DNA of 64,000 nucleotides, taken from contig NZ_JBHTKA010000008.1 in the NCBI RefSeq assembly GCF_042676245.1, positions 806,001-870,000 of the forward strand, read 5' to 3'. Positions within the stretch are counted from its first letter, which is position 1. Each line of letters starts with the position of its first letter. The translations under genes were made by a program, and so were the position numbers. Positions 9,166-17,803 of this stretch are shown one piece after another. The DNA comes from Ohtaekwangia kribbensis. GTDB lineage: Bacteria > Bacteroidota > Bacteroidia > Cytophagales > Cyclobacteriaceae. The notes under the pieces were generated by a model. It ran no database searches. It was not told where the DNA came from and was given only the letters and a program-made list of their open reading frames with translations.

Positions 9166-10272
9166 TTACTTACAATTCTTTTTGATAAGCCCTTTGGCTT
9201 CCGTTGAACCAAGTTCTTCAGCGCGTTTAAAATCAAGACATGCATCGTACTTGTTGTTCATAGAAACTTTTACAAGACCGCGTTGTAAATACGTTTCCGG
9301 ATCGCTGGGATATAGTTCAATAGAAGATGAATAGTCTTCAACCGCCCCGGCATAATCTTCTTTCTCTGTGCGGCTCAACGCGCGGTTATCATAGTATACC
9401 GGGTTGGTATCATCGAGTTCGATAGCTTTGCTATAGTCTGCTATAGCGCCATCGTGATCTTCGAGGTTATACTTTACAACACCACGCAGGTTATAGGTTT
9501 CCGGTTCAGTCGCGTTTAACTCCACAGCTTTGTTATAGTCTTCCAAGGCACCTTTAAAATCCTGTTTGGCATTTTTAGCAAGCGCACGGTTTTCAAATTT
9601 CAAAGCATCCTTTGGGTCGAGTTTTATAGCCTGGTCATAATCTGCAATAGCCTGATCGAGATTGCCGGTGTTATAGTAAGCTACACCACGATAGTTATAC
9701 AGAGCTGCATCGGTCTTATCAAGTTCAATTGCTTTGGTATAGTCGTCAATCGCACTGATAAATTCTCCGAGCTCAGACTTTACCACACCACGATTAAAAT
9801 ATTTATCAGAGTCAATTGGTCCGATTTCGAGGGCCTTTGAAAAGTCGAAGTATGCACCTTGCAGATCTTCAATATTATACTTGGCCAGTCCGCGATTGCT
9901 ATAGGCATCGGCAAACTTGGTGTTGAATTTTATAGCCTTGTCAAAATCAGGTATAGCATTTTCGTCATCGCCCAACGCCATCTTGGCTTCACCGCGGTTG
10001 TTAAGTGCATCAGCAAATGTGGAGTCCACCTCAAGCGCAGTGTTATAGTCGCCTATAGCTCCGTAAAAATCTTCTAACGCTACACGTACTTGTCCGCGAA
10101 GGTTAAGGGCTTGTTTGTTTTTAGGATTGCTGTCGATGATTTTGGTGAGATCGGTTTTAGCACCTTTCAGATCGTTCGCCTGAAATTTCTTCCGGGCGTT
10201 TTCCAGTTGCGCATCCTGGGCCTGCGCTATTGAAACAATGAGTATCGCGAAAATGAATGCAAGTTTTTTCAT
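9166..10272 (-). CDS. Periplasmic tetratricopeptide-repeat protein
   Basis: A signal peptide (MKKLAFIFAILIVSIAQAQ) is followed by about ten consecutive 34-residue TPR units. Each carries a variant of the A/G-I-x-D-Y/F-x-K/T-A-I/L-E-L/I-x-P/D core, for example GAIGDYNTALEVD and GAIADYSKAIELD. The longer frame starting 15 codons upstream would hide the signal peptide, so I start at 10272 (368 residues). TPRs are protein-binding scaffolds; no enzymatic domain is present. It is the first gene of a probable operon with the lipid kinase. The ten units are similar enough in DNA to look repetitive, but this reflects the protein repeat. Confidence 0.9.
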   Translation of the reverse strand: MKKLAFIFAILIVSIAQAQDAQLENARKKFQANDLKGAKTDLTKIIDSNPKNKQALNLRGQVRVALEDFYGAIGDYNTALEVDSTFADALNNRGEAKMALGDDENAIPDFDKAIKFNTKFADAYSNRGLAKYNIEDLQGAYFDFSKALEIGPIDSDKYFNRGVVKSELGEFISAIDDYTKAIELDKTDAALYNYRGVAYYNTGNLDQAIADYDQAIKLDPKDALKFENRALAKNAKQDFKGALEDYNKAVELNATEPETYNLRGVVKYNLEDHDGAIADYSKAIELDDTNPVYYDNRALSRTEKEDYAGAVEDYSSSIELYPSDPETYLQRGLVKVSMNNKYDACLDFKRAEELGSTEAKGLIKKNCK

Positions 10273-10410
10273 GCCTGTTATAAATAGCTGCCAATTTAAA
10301 CATAAATCAAGTGACACTTCCCAAGGTTTTATTGCTGATTTCGACCTTCTATCCCGTTTTATGAGAGAGTTCGGGACTTTCCATTATTTTCACCAGCAAA
10401 AATTTCTGTC

Positions 10411-11517
10411 ATGAAGAGGTGTTTTGTTTTTACGCTGCTCGCCTGGAATATCATTGTTGCCTGTGCGCAGGAAAAACCATTGGATGATAAAATGGATTTT
10501 GAAGACTATGATCCGCCATCAACACTTGTTGTGCCGGAGCATCATTTAACACGCGCTAAATTTCCGTTCATCGATGTGCACAATCACCAGTTCAACATGC
10601 CTACGCAGGATCTGCAGGCGCTAACCAAAGAGATGGATAAACTGAACATGGCCGTGATGGTAAACCTGAGTGGTCGTGGCAGAGGAAGTACGGAACATCT
10701 CGACCGATCGCTTGAGAATGTAAAGAAGACAAATCCAAAACGATTTATAGTATTTACCAACATGGACTTTGCTGCTATAGATGATCCGGAGTGGCAAGGG
10801 CGTATGTTAAAGCAGTTGGAAGATGATGTGAAGAAAGGTGCCAACGGATTGAAGATCTATAAGAGCCTCGGTATGTTTACGCAAGATAGTAAAGGCAACC
10901 GGGTACATATTGATGATCCGCGCATCGATCCCATCTGGGACAAGTGTGGTGAACTTGGTATACCGGTGTTAATACACGCAGCCGATCCAAAACAATTCTG
11001 GCAACCAATCGACAAGAACAACGAACGCTGGCTGGAGCTGAAGCTACATCCCGGCAGAAGACATGATACCGACCCGGTGTCGTGGGAGACCATCATTGCC
11101 GAGCAGCATAATATTTTCAAGAAGCATCCCAAGACTAAATTTATCAACGCACACCTGGGCTGGTATGGAAGTGATCTTAAAAAATTAGGTGAACTGCTGG
11201 ATAAATTTCCGAATATGTATACCGAGATCGGTGCTGTTATAGCCGAGCTTGGCCGACAGCCGCGTGCTGCGAAAGCTTTTTTAACGAAGTATCAGGATCG
11301 CGTTCTGTTCGGAAAAGATTCATGGGTGCCTGAAGAATATGAAACCTATTTCAGAGTATTGGAAACAGCTGACGAGTATTTTCCTTACCACAAACGCTAC
11401 CATGCTTTCTGGAGAATGTATGGATTAGACCTGCCTGATGATGTGTTGAAAAAAATATACTATAAGAACGCACTCAAGATAGTTCCGAACATTGACGCCA
11501 GTCAGTTTCCGAAATAG
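10411..11517 (+). CDS. Secreted amidohydrolase-family metal-dependent hydrolase
   Basis: A TIM-barrel hydrolase of the Amidohydrolase_2 type (PF04909), 368 residues. The metal-binding HxH is in FIDVHNHQFN (about residues 54-58). Later ligands are in LIHAAD and NAHLGW, and the C-terminal FGKDSW supplies the conserved Asp. The N-terminus is a secretion signal ending WNIIVACAQ; IVAC fits a lipobox, so it may be a lipoprotein. Relatives decarboxylate or hydrolyse small cyclic or aromatic compounds; the substrate here is unknown. It stands alone, divergent from the TPR gene. Confidence 0.85.
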   Translation: MKRCFVFTLLAWNIIVACAQEKPLDDKMDFEDYDPPSTLVVPEHHLTRAKFPFIDVHNHQFNMPTQDLQALTKEMDKLNMAVMVNLSGRGRGSTEHLDRSLENVKKTNPKRFIVFTNMDFAAIDDPEWQGRMLKQLEDDVKKGANGLKIYKSLGMFTQDSKGNRVHIDDPRIDPIWDKCGELGIPVLIHAADPKQFWQPIDKNNERWLELKLHPGRRHDTDPVSWETIIAEQHNIFKKHPKTKFINAHLGWYGSDLKKLGELLDKFPNMYTEIGAVIAELGRQPRAAKAFLTKYQDRVLFGKDSWVPEEYETYFRVLETADEYFPYHKRYHAFWRMYGLDLPDDVLKKIYYKNALKIVPNIDASQFPK

Positions 11518-11541
11518 ATATATAGGCCTTACTAAAACAAA

Positions 11542-11572
11542 ATGCAGTCAGCAATTTTCGTGCTGACTGCAT
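11542..11572. terminator. Hairpin terminator between amidohydrolase and lipoprotein genes
   Basis: A 12 bp perfect stem (ATGCAGTCAGCA / TGCTGACTGCAT) has a 7-base loop. The better T-rich tail is on the minus strand (TTTTGTTTT), so it mainly serves the minus-strand gene ending at 11646 but can also stop the plus-strand transcript. Confidence 0.75.
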
Positions 11573-11588
11573 GTATAGTATATATTGT

Positions 11589-11620
11589 TTTCCCGCAGAA
11601 GGCGCAGATATACGCAGACT
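11589..11620. repeat. CGCAGAT-type intergenic repeat, copy 1
   Basis: The segment reads TTTCCCGCAGAAGGCGCAGA and then TATACGCAGA. It closely resembles a second intergenic stretch at 33196-33230 (TTTCCCACAGAGAGTGCAGA then TTAACGCAGA). Both lie between or after minus-strand genes. Degenerate CGCAGAT repeats of this kind are seen in many Bacteroidota genomes; their function is not established. Confidence 0.6.
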
Positions 11621-11645
11621 ATAATGGCAAATAACGGGAAAGAAA

Positions 11646-12386
11646 TTATTCAGTCGTCTGATTTTTGCTTGAAGCACTTCCGCCAAAACGGAAACCTACA
11701 CCCGAACCAAACTGAAATGATCTGTACTCAAACTCTACATCAGGACTCGCTACGAGTGTAGCACCTGCCTGGAATGTAAAGAAGATACGATTGCTTGGAA
11801 GATTTACCCGACCAATCACAGCAGGCTCTACAAATACTTTTGGCGACATGCTTACATTCGTAATTGTAGCACCGGTAAGTTCATCCTTGAATTCATAGAA
11901 ATCAACAATTGAAAATCTTGGTACGAACGAAACACCCATTACTTTTTTATTGATGCCGAATGCAGGTTGTACAAAGAAGCGTTCAAATTTTCCAGTAGCC
12001 CATACATCATCCGGAGTATTGAAGAAATCATATTCATCATAACTTGATCCTTCACCACGACCATAGCCTGCAAAAATTTCGTAACACCAGATGCCATCAT
12101 TTTCGTAATAACCAACGCCTCCTTCCAACAGTGTATGACGGTGATAATTATCGGTATCGTCATCTTCAACCTTGCCACGTTCTTCAAAAGCATAATTACC
12201 CATAATACCAATGTGATCAGATACAGACACTGCTGTTTGTATATCCAGTCCGTTGAGTACTTGTATAGAGCCTTGAAATTCTCCTCCTTTGGTAAACATC
12301 GGAGAGTTGCGCAGATTTGGAACATAAACCGGAGCGCACGATGCAAGTAAGAGGATGAAGAGGGTTGGGAGTAAAAATTTTCTCAT
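11646..12386 (-). CDS. Outer-membrane beta-barrel-like lipoprotein, function unknown
   Basis: 246 residues starting MRKFLLPTLFILLLASCAP, a clear lipoprotein signal with Cys in LASC. I moved the start 27 codons downstream of the longest frame because the upstream residues do not belong to the signal and would extend into the neighbouring gene. The mature part alternates hydrophobic and polar residues with many aromatic and glycine pairs (YGFGRGE-like turns, VGFRFGG end), as in small beta-barrels; it ends in a Ser/Lys tail. No catalytic motif is recognised. It is divergent from the nitroreductase gene, with only 43 bp shared upstream. Confidence 0.75.
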   Translation of the reverse strand: MRKFLLPTLFILLLASCAPVYVPNLRNSPMFTKGGEFQGSIQVLNGLDIQTAVSVSDHIGIMGNYAFEERGKVEDDDTDNYHRHTLLEGGVGYYENDGIWCYEIFAGYGRGEGSSYDEYDFFNTPDDVWATGKFERFFVQPAFGINKKVMGVSFVPRFSIVDFYEFKDELTGATITNVSMSPKVFVEPAVIGRVNLPSNRIFFTFQAGATLVASPDVEFEYRSFQFGSGVGFRFGGSASSKNQTTE

Positions 12387-12429
12387 CTTTGAAAATTTAG
12401 TAAATACTAAGATAATAAACTTTATTAGG
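12387..12429. promoter_or_regulatory. 43 bp divergent intergenic region with back-to-back promoters
   Basis: This AT-rich spacer must hold the promoters of both the lipoprotein gene (minus) and the nitroreductase gene (plus), unless they extend into coding sequence. On the minus strand TAAATTTT is one base from the TAnnTTTG consensus; on the plus strand TTTG at 12388-12391 could be a -33 element. Assignment is tentative. Confidence 0.3.
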
Positions 12430-13026
12430 ATGGACATAGATGCTTCTAAAACAGAATTAGTAAACAACCTGATCCGGACTCGCAGATCGGTTTTTCAACA
12501 GCAGTATAGTGGAGAGCGTGTAGACGATGCGATTGTAGCACAAATGCTTGAAAACGCACGGTGGGCACCAACACATAAATTAACAGAACCCTGGCAGTTT
12601 ATTGTTTTTACCGGTGATGGTTTACGCAAACTTGGCGAACAGCAGGCTGCCGTGTATAAACGAGTAACAGAAGCTAACGGTTCATTTAAAGAAGAGCGCT
12701 ATCAAAACCTTCTTACAAAAACGGTATTGTCATCGCATATTATAGCGGTTGGTATGAAACGCGATGAAAAAAAATCTGTACCTGAACTCGAAGAACTCGG
12801 GGCTGTGTTTTGTGCAGTGCAGAATATGTATCTCACCGCTGCTGCCTATGGTATAGGTTGTTATTTAAGCAGCGGTGGTGTAACCTATTTTGAAGAAGCA
12901 AAAGAATTGTTTGGTCTTGATAAGGATGACAAGCTGCTAGGCTTTTTGCATATAGGTATTCCGAAAACACAAGTGCCCGATAGCAAACGCAAACCTATTG
13001 AAGACAAAGCTGTATGGGTACGCTAA
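12430..13026 (+). CDS. Nitroreductase family FMN oxidoreductase
   Basis: 198-residue member of the nitroreductase fold (PF00881). The FMN-binding RTRRSVF lies near residues 16-22, ENARWAPTHKLTEPWQF gives the family N-x-x-P-T-H-K-x-x-x-P-W-x-F signature, and AAAYGIGCYLSSGG is in the C-terminal half. The PTHKLTEPW variant resembles the YdjA-like subgroup of small nitroreductases. It probably reduces nitro compounds or quinones with NAD(P)H in the cytosol. The upstream in-frame ATG at 12355 would overlap the divergent gene, so the start is MDIDASKTEL. It is monocistronic, followed by about 255 bp without a gene. Confidence 0.9.
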   Translation: MDIDASKTELVNNLIRTRRSVFQQQYSGERVDDAIVAQMLENARWAPTHKLTEPWQFIVFTGDGLRKLGEQQAAVYKRVTEANGSFKEERYQNLLTKTVLSSHIIAVGMKRDEKKSVPELEELGAVFCAVQNMYLTAAAYGIGCYLSSGGVTYFEEAKELFGLDKDDKLLGFLHIGIPKTQVPDSKRKPIEDKAVWVR

Positions 13027-13282
13027 ACATAGAATGCCTTGTAAGGTAAATAGCACTTATCGCGAAAGGTAATGTGTTTTGGAATCGCAACGTTCCGTAT
13101 GCGCACGTTAAAACAAGGATTGGCATGAAAGTAGCTCATCTATAGTGAAGTGAACAATGGCCGGTAAATATGAGTCGTGCTGTGTGGTTATTTACGTCAT
13201 CTTATCGACTTGTAAGGTTACTTTTATCAAACGCAACGGTTACTAAAGGCTTATTCGGTAAATTGAAGGAAAATTAAATTGT

Positions 13283-13819
13283 ATGAGATATTCTATACTG
13301 TTATTGATAGTGTTTACCAGCATGCTTGCAAAAGCACAGGTAATTGGCAAGCAGTTTCCGGCTATGGAAGCTGAGAGCGTGGAAGACAAGAAAGTAAAAT
13401 TACCAGACGATGTTAAAGGTAAATACACATTGCTCGGCCTTGCCTACTCAAAAAAATCGGAAGATGAACTGAACTCCTGGTTCCAACCGGTGTTTGAAAA
13501 ATTTATTCAAAAGACGTCAGGTGTGTTAGCAGGTTTTTCGTACGATGTGAACGTTTATTTTGTGCCCATGTTTACGGGAGTCAACGCAGCGGCTACGGGT
13601 ACTGCAAAACGTAAAGCAATTAAGAACATAGATCCACAATTATTACCCTATATTTTGTTTTATCGTGGTGAGTTGAAGTCTTACAAAGAAGCGCTTGATT
13701 TCGAGAAGAAAGATATTCCATATTTCTTTGTGCTTGATGCTACCGGAAAAATTGTATACGCTACATCAGGCAAGTATACTCCCGATAAAATGGATAAAGT
13801 GGAGGAAGTGATTGAGTAA
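13283..13819 (+). CDS. Periplasmic thioredoxin-fold protein lacking cysteines (ATP10-like)
   Basis: 178 residues with a signal peptide (MRYSILLLIVFTSMLAKAQ). The mature part resembles a thioredoxin-like fold: KYTLLGLAYSKKSEDELNSW sits where CxxC would be, and the C-terminal IPYFFVLDATGKIVYATSG is the usual cis-Pro/beta-4 segment. No cysteine exists anywhere in the protein, so it cannot be a disulfide oxidoreductase. The pattern resembles the mitochondrial ATP10 family (F-ATPase assembly factors), but this is a guess from motif appearance. A terminator follows directly. Confidence 0.7.
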   Translation: MRYSILLLIVFTSMLAKAQVIGKQFPAMEAESVEDKKVKLPDDVKGKYTLLGLAYSKKSEDELNSWFQPVFEKFIQKTSGVLAGFSYDVNVYFVPMFTGVNAAATGTAKRKAIKNIDPQLLPYILFYRGELKSYKEALDFEKKDIPYFFVLDATGKIVYATSGKYTPDKMDKVEEVIE

Positions 13820-13846
13820 GAAATCAGACACAAACATGTGGGAAAG

Positions 13847-13879
13847 ATCCCTCTTCCATCACGGGAGAGGGATTTTTTT
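13847..13879 (+). terminator. Intrinsic terminator
   Basis: The stem ATCCCTCT / AGAGGGAT is followed by seven T residues, 30 bases after the stop codon of the thioredoxin-fold gene. Confidence 0.85.
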
Positions 13880-13911
13880 ATGCGTAACTTCGTCCCTTTC
13901 AATTTAGTTGC

Positions 13912-14631
13912 ATGGACTTCTTTAGTTTGTTAGCCCTGGCACTTGCTCCCGGTGTCGCTATTGCTTTATATATTTATCTGAAAGACAAACACGAACGCGA
14001 ACCGTTGGTGTTACTATGCATCAGTTTTTTGTACGGAGCATTAAGTGCCGTTATCACACTGGTAGTGAGTTTACCGGTTAACCTCCTCATCATCACCAAA
14101 GAACATGACGCTATACACCAGTTCGTCAATGCTTTTTTTAAAGTGGCGTTGATCGAAGAGAGCTGCAAATTTTTATTCGTGCGATTTATCCTGTTCAACA
14201 ATAAAAATTTTAATGAACCTTTTGATGGTATAGTCTATGCCGTGATGGTGAGCCTCGGCTTTGCGACATTGGAAAATGTGCTATATGTATTTCAATCAGG
14301 TTTTATGACGGGCGTGTTGCGACTGTTTACGGCTGTGCCGGCACACGCAACGTTTGGGGTAATGATGGGCTTTTACCTAGGCAAAGCCAAATTCACACAT
14401 CGGCAAGGTATATTGTTAAGCGTTGTTGCCTTGGCCGCAGCAACACTCTTTCATGGTGCGTACGACTACTTCTGGTTCATATCGTATGTACCGGGTATAT
14501 GGCTGGCTGCCATCGTGTCATTGCTTATTGGCTTTGTATTGTCGCGTAAGGCTATCAGACTACATCAGCAGGCATCACCGTTTATTAATCATCATCTTGC
14601 GGGTAACGATGAGCAACCAGTAAAAGAATAA
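13912..14631 (+). CDS. prsW: PrsW family intramembrane metalloprotease
   Basis: Polytopic membrane protein of 239 residues. It has the PrsW hallmarks: KHEREP near residue 27, the glutamate motif EESCK at 82-86 (consensus EExxK), FDGIVYAVMVSLGFATLEN, then VPAHATFG and FHGAYD, which supply the histidine ligands. In Bacillus PrsW performs site-1 cleavage of the anti-sigma factor RsiW; no sigma/anti-sigma pair lies nearby, so the target here is unknown. Alternating hydrophobic blocks give roughly seven to eight membrane spans. Related enzymes are the type II CAAX prenyl proteases. Confidence 0.92.
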   Translation: MDFFSLLALALAPGVAIALYIYLKDKHEREPLVLLCISFLYGALSAVITLVVSLPVNLLIITKEHDAIHQFVNAFFKVALIEESCKFLFVRFILFNNKNFNEPFDGIVYAVMVSLGFATLENVLYVFQSGFMTGVLRLFTAVPAHATFGVMMGFYLGKAKFTHRQGILLSVVALAAATLFHGAYDYFWFISYVPGIWLAAIVSLLIGFVLSRKAIRLHQQASPFINHHLAGNDEQPVKE

Positions 14632-14637
14632 GCATTA

Positions 14638-14649
14638 AGTATATATACT
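14638..14649. repeat. Perfect 12 bp palindrome AGTATATATACT
   Basis: A perfect self-complementary dodecamer lies just after the prsW stop codon, between converging genes. It has no GC and no T-run, so it is unlikely to be a terminator. It is an example of the TATA-rich style of this chromosome. Confidence 0.4.
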
Positions 14650-14661
14650 CTTTGGTATGTA

Positions 14662-15189
14662 TTACTCTATCTTTTTCAGCGTAGCGGTTTTCTTGAAGTA
14701 GCCGTTCTTGAGCAGGGTTATCAGCTTCTTGGGTGATGGATCAATCTGGTACAGCGTTTCATTTTTCAGCTTCACCGAATCGATCTTTATTTCTTTGGAG
14801 AGATGCTGGAGCATGCCGTTAAACAGGCTGTCTTTCTCCTGCAACATATAACAGGTTATATCACCGTTCTTCTCCTGTTGAATAACGCGCAGCAGCCACT
14901 CCGGTTTATCGTTGATGTTAATGAAGTAAAAACCCTGGTAGTGCTTAATCATCAGGCTATCGCTCAACACACTTCCACCGAGCGGATCACTCGATGCATA
15001 GTATCGGCCCGACAGTACAACTAACGTATCACGCGTAGCACGATTGTCTTCCGGCAGCACATACTTACCTTGCAACGTATGGGGTATGCTATGGAGGCGT
15101 TCAACACCTTTGGGTTGTGGTTCTTTGTACGTTACTTCCTTGCAACTGATTACTGCTACAAGTATAAGATATACCAGGAATCGCTTCAT
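14662..15189 (-). CDS. Hypothetical lipoprotein
   Basis: 175 residues with lipoprotein signal MKRFLVYLILVAVISCKE (lipobox VISC). The mature protein is hydrophilic, begins KEPQPKGVERLHSIPHTLQG, and contains a YVLPEDNRATRDTLVVLSG segment of the type seen in short beta-rich envelope proteins. I recognise no family. It lies 38 bp downstream of the GAF-protein gene on the same strand and may be co-transcribed with it. Confidence 0.7.
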   Translation of the reverse strand: MKRFLVYLILVAVISCKEVTYKEPQPKGVERLHSIPHTLQGKYVLPEDNRATRDTLVVLSGRYYASSDPLGGSVLSDSLMIKHYQGFYFININDKPEWLLRVIQQEKNGDITCYMLQEKDSLFNGMLQHLSKEIKIDSVKLKNETLYQIDPSPKKLITLLKNGYFKKTATLKKIE

Positions 15190-15227
15190 GGAAATGAAGG
15201 TACAAAGAACAATGAAAAAGCAAAAGG

Positions 15228-17600
15228 TTAGTGCACCCGTAATCCTTCTTCTATATCTTTCAGCAGGTTGTCGTTATCAACCGCAGGTAGCGAAAGCGGT
15301 TCACTTGTTATTTGTATGCGCAACGCACGCAGTCCGGTTGCTCCCGGTAATTCTTCCAGCTCAAGCTCTTCTACCTCACCGGTAATCATACCCTTTGCTT
15401 TCAGGTAATGGAAGTAACGTTTATACTCGTCTTCTACTTTTGCCTGGTTATATACAATAGCAAGTTTACCGGGTTGTGTAAGTCGTTCGCCTGTATTTTT
15501 TATATGCGCTTTGTCAATACGTTTCTTTACGATCTCATAACGGATGTCGTACGCACCATCCACATCAAACTGCTTTTCATCCGGACGAAAGCGAATGGAG
15601 ATAGGTTGATCGTGAACCAATATTAACTGCGTTATCTCCAGAACGGTTTTCATTTTTAATTTCAGTGCTTCGATCTTGCGGTTTACTTCAATCATTACCA
15701 GCAATTGCCACAACCGGAAGTTACGAAGGTTGAACAGATCAAACGTGCGGTTCTTTACCAACGAACTGCCCAGGTATATGGTGAACTCGACACCATCGGT
15801 TTTATACTTCTCAAAATAATGCGGAAACATTTTTTGTGCTTCGGTCTCTGCATCATCCAGGTAATCGCTGATGGCCTGGTTGATAAGCCCGAGACTTTCT
15901 TCGAAAGCTTTTCTGCGCTTGTATACTACACCAAATGTAGGGTCGAGGTTTGCACGATAACGCGCGATCGGCCTCTGCAGATTCTCATCTTCTTCAAAGT
16001 GAGCGATCATCGGGTTGATCTCTGATTTCAGAAAGTCAAGTACATTGCTCTCATCACCAGAGGCCAGGCCGAGGTTTATCTTTCGAAGTTGTTCATCTGT
16101 TTTAAAGATAGCTTCTTCCAGCAGCGGCAGTTTGCTGGCAGTATATATTTTGGTAAGAAGATCCTTGGCAAGCTTTAGGTTCTGCTGCAAGTCGCGTTGT
16201 ATCGCCATGTTACGCTCAATCGAAGAGTTGCGCACATCGGCAAGTCCGTATAGCGGGTATACATCTTTGAATGCAATCTCTTCCAGCGTTGCTTTCTCAT
16301 CGGTGCGTCTTCGGTTCAGCAGGTTTAGTCCGGCTTCAAAAAACTTCCATTGAACTGCCGGGTGAATGGCAGTGCACTCTTCCTGGATAATCGCACGCAC
16401 CTCGGTAGACATCTCTTCTTTAACACGCTTCACCGCTGCGGTAAACATCGGCAATACGTTCTCTACCTTATGCGCACTTACAGGATTTAGTTTGGCTGGT
16501 GTAGGTGTAGCCAGCTCAAGCATGCCTATAATTTCCTCACCGTCTATCAGGGGTGCGAGTAAAATATTCCTGATACCATTTTTGAGCAACGAATCTTCAA
16601 TAACCGATTTGAATGGATAGTCTTCCAGGTTCTCGATCGTAACATAGCGTTTCTCCATCCAGCTGCGCTCGTATACCGAGCCGGTAAAATCATGGCAGGG
16701 TACATTATCACCACAGGTAACACTGTTCCAGCATTCGGATGCCTGGCTGTTGGTTACTAAATTATTGTTGGGATCAAGATAGGCTATACCCAGACGCATA
16801 TCCGGAATGCCAAAGAGCGACCGAAGCTTGTGTTGTATCTGTACAAAACTTTCGGTACGGGTAACAGCGTTGCGTTCCAGCAGATCGTATTTGATAGACG
16901 AAAGCATTTCCTGCTCCGTAACATCAATCAGTCGCATAATGAACAAACCGTGAAACTCGAAATCTTCCGGGTGTATATATTGAAGCCACAAGTCAACATC
17001 ATACAACTTCTCCATTAAAAACTTGATGACATTTTTCTCGATGGGTTTATATTCTGTCTTGGCAATTACATCGCAAAACTTGTGGTTGATCTCGATACGA
17101 TATACTTTGTCAAGCCCGCTAACCGGATCGCGCAGAGTTACCAGCACCGGTCTGGGGTTCTTGGCAATCAAACCAAAGCTCTGATACTTTTCCAGAATCA
17201 TCATGCACGCGCGAATCGTTTTGCCGAGCGTAATTTTTCCACCCGGCACATTGGCGTGTGCCTGTTTTTCGAATGTGTCAAAAGATATATTTCGGTCGAA
17301 GGCTTCTGTGCTATATAATGACTTGAATCGGAACGGTTGTAAAGCAACGGTAAGTTCTGTATCGCCACTGGCTGTGGGTATGACGGCCGACATCAGAAAA
17401 TCAAGAAAGGGTTTATGTTTGGCAAACACCGCTCCATCTTCCATTGGTTGTTTCAACTCCGGTGCACCATCAATATAATTCTGAATGTACGAAGCAAACG
17501 CAGGCAGATGCCCTTCGCGTATGCGTTGCTCCCAGTGTTCCACCAACAGGCGGAAGTTGAGAAATGATGTAAAGGGAAATATAGTAGTAGTATTTTGCAT
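15228..17600 (-). CDS. Large GAF-domain protein of unknown function
   Basis: 790 residues without signal peptide or membrane span. A GAF-like domain is visible at about 250-400, with the typical ending NILLAPLIDGEEIIGMLELA. Inside it is an evenly spaced cysteine triplet, C290, C296 and C302 (CX5CX5C), followed by HDF. The N-terminal 240 residues and the C-terminal 380 (helical, Lys/Glu-rich, with EKYKTDGVEFTIYLG) match no domain I know. There is no kinase, cyclase or HTH output module, so it may act as a signalling scaffold or cofactor-binding sensor. Similar long GAF proteins appear in many Bacteroidota as hypotheticals. Confidence 0.8.
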   Translation of the reverse strand: MQNTTTIFPFTSFLNFRLLVEHWEQRIREGHLPAFASYIQNYIDGAPELKQPMEDGAVFAKHKPFLDFLMSAVIPTASGDTELTVALQPFRFKSLYSTEAFDRNISFDTFEKQAHANVPGGKITLGKTIRACMMILEKYQSFGLIAKNPRPVLVTLRDPVSGLDKVYRIEINHKFCDVIAKTEYKPIEKNVIKFLMEKLYDVDLWLQYIHPEDFEFHGLFIMRLIDVTEQEMLSSIKYDLLERNAVTRTESFVQIQHKLRSLFGIPDMRLGIAYLDPNNNLVTNSQASECWNSVTCGDNVPCHDFTGSVYERSWMEKRYVTIENLEDYPFKSVIEDSLLKNGIRNILLAPLIDGEEIIGMLELATPTPAKLNPVSAHKVENVLPMFTAAVKRVKEEMSTEVRAIIQEECTAIHPAVQWKFFEAGLNLLNRRRTDEKATLEEIAFKDVYPLYGLADVRNSSIERNMAIQRDLQQNLKLAKDLLTKIYTASKLPLLEEAIFKTDEQLRKINLGLASGDESNVLDFLKSEINPMIAHFEEDENLQRPIARYRANLDPTFGVVYKRRKAFEESLGLINQAISDYLDDAETEAQKMFPHYFEKYKTDGVEFTIYLGSSLVKNRTFDLFNLRNFRLWQLLVMIEVNRKIEALKLKMKTVLEITQLILVHDQPISIRFRPDEKQFDVDGAYDIRYEIVKKRIDKAHIKNTGERLTQPGKLAIVYNQAKVEDEYKRYFHYLKAKGMITGEVEELELEELPGATGLRALRIQITSEPLSLPAVDNDNLLKDIEEGLRVH

Positions 17601-17803
17601 AGATGGTGGCTTGTGATAAAATACGGGGTATTACGATCCAGGTTCACTAAAATTAGACGGAAATGTGGATTTTTTAGTGTAAAACCCTAAATTATCTGGG
17701 TGAACCACCTTTACATGCGGGCAACGTTTTCCTGGTTTAATTTTTATCGGCGATTACAACCGCCTTTATGGTTGACGTGTCTAACCGAAAAATGGAAATC
17801 AAA

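Noticed and set aside
9166..10272. Possible tandem DNA repeat or CRISPR-like array
   Set aside because: The period of about 102 bases is explained by 34-residue TPR units in a coding frame; the repeats diverge and there are no spacers of constant length.
12355..12429. N-terminal extension of the nitroreductase to the upstream ATG
   Set aside because: It would overlap the divergent lipoprotein gene and its promoter, and the extra residues do not match the family start.
14638..14649. AGTATATATACT as a regulatory site
   Set aside because: It lies between converging gene ends rather than upstream of a start, and TATA-rich palindromes are common in this DNA; recorded only as a palindrome.
16015..16353. 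Serine/arginine-rich frame opposite the GAF gene
   Set aside because: Antisense shadow; its composition is explained by the helical coding sequence on the other strand.
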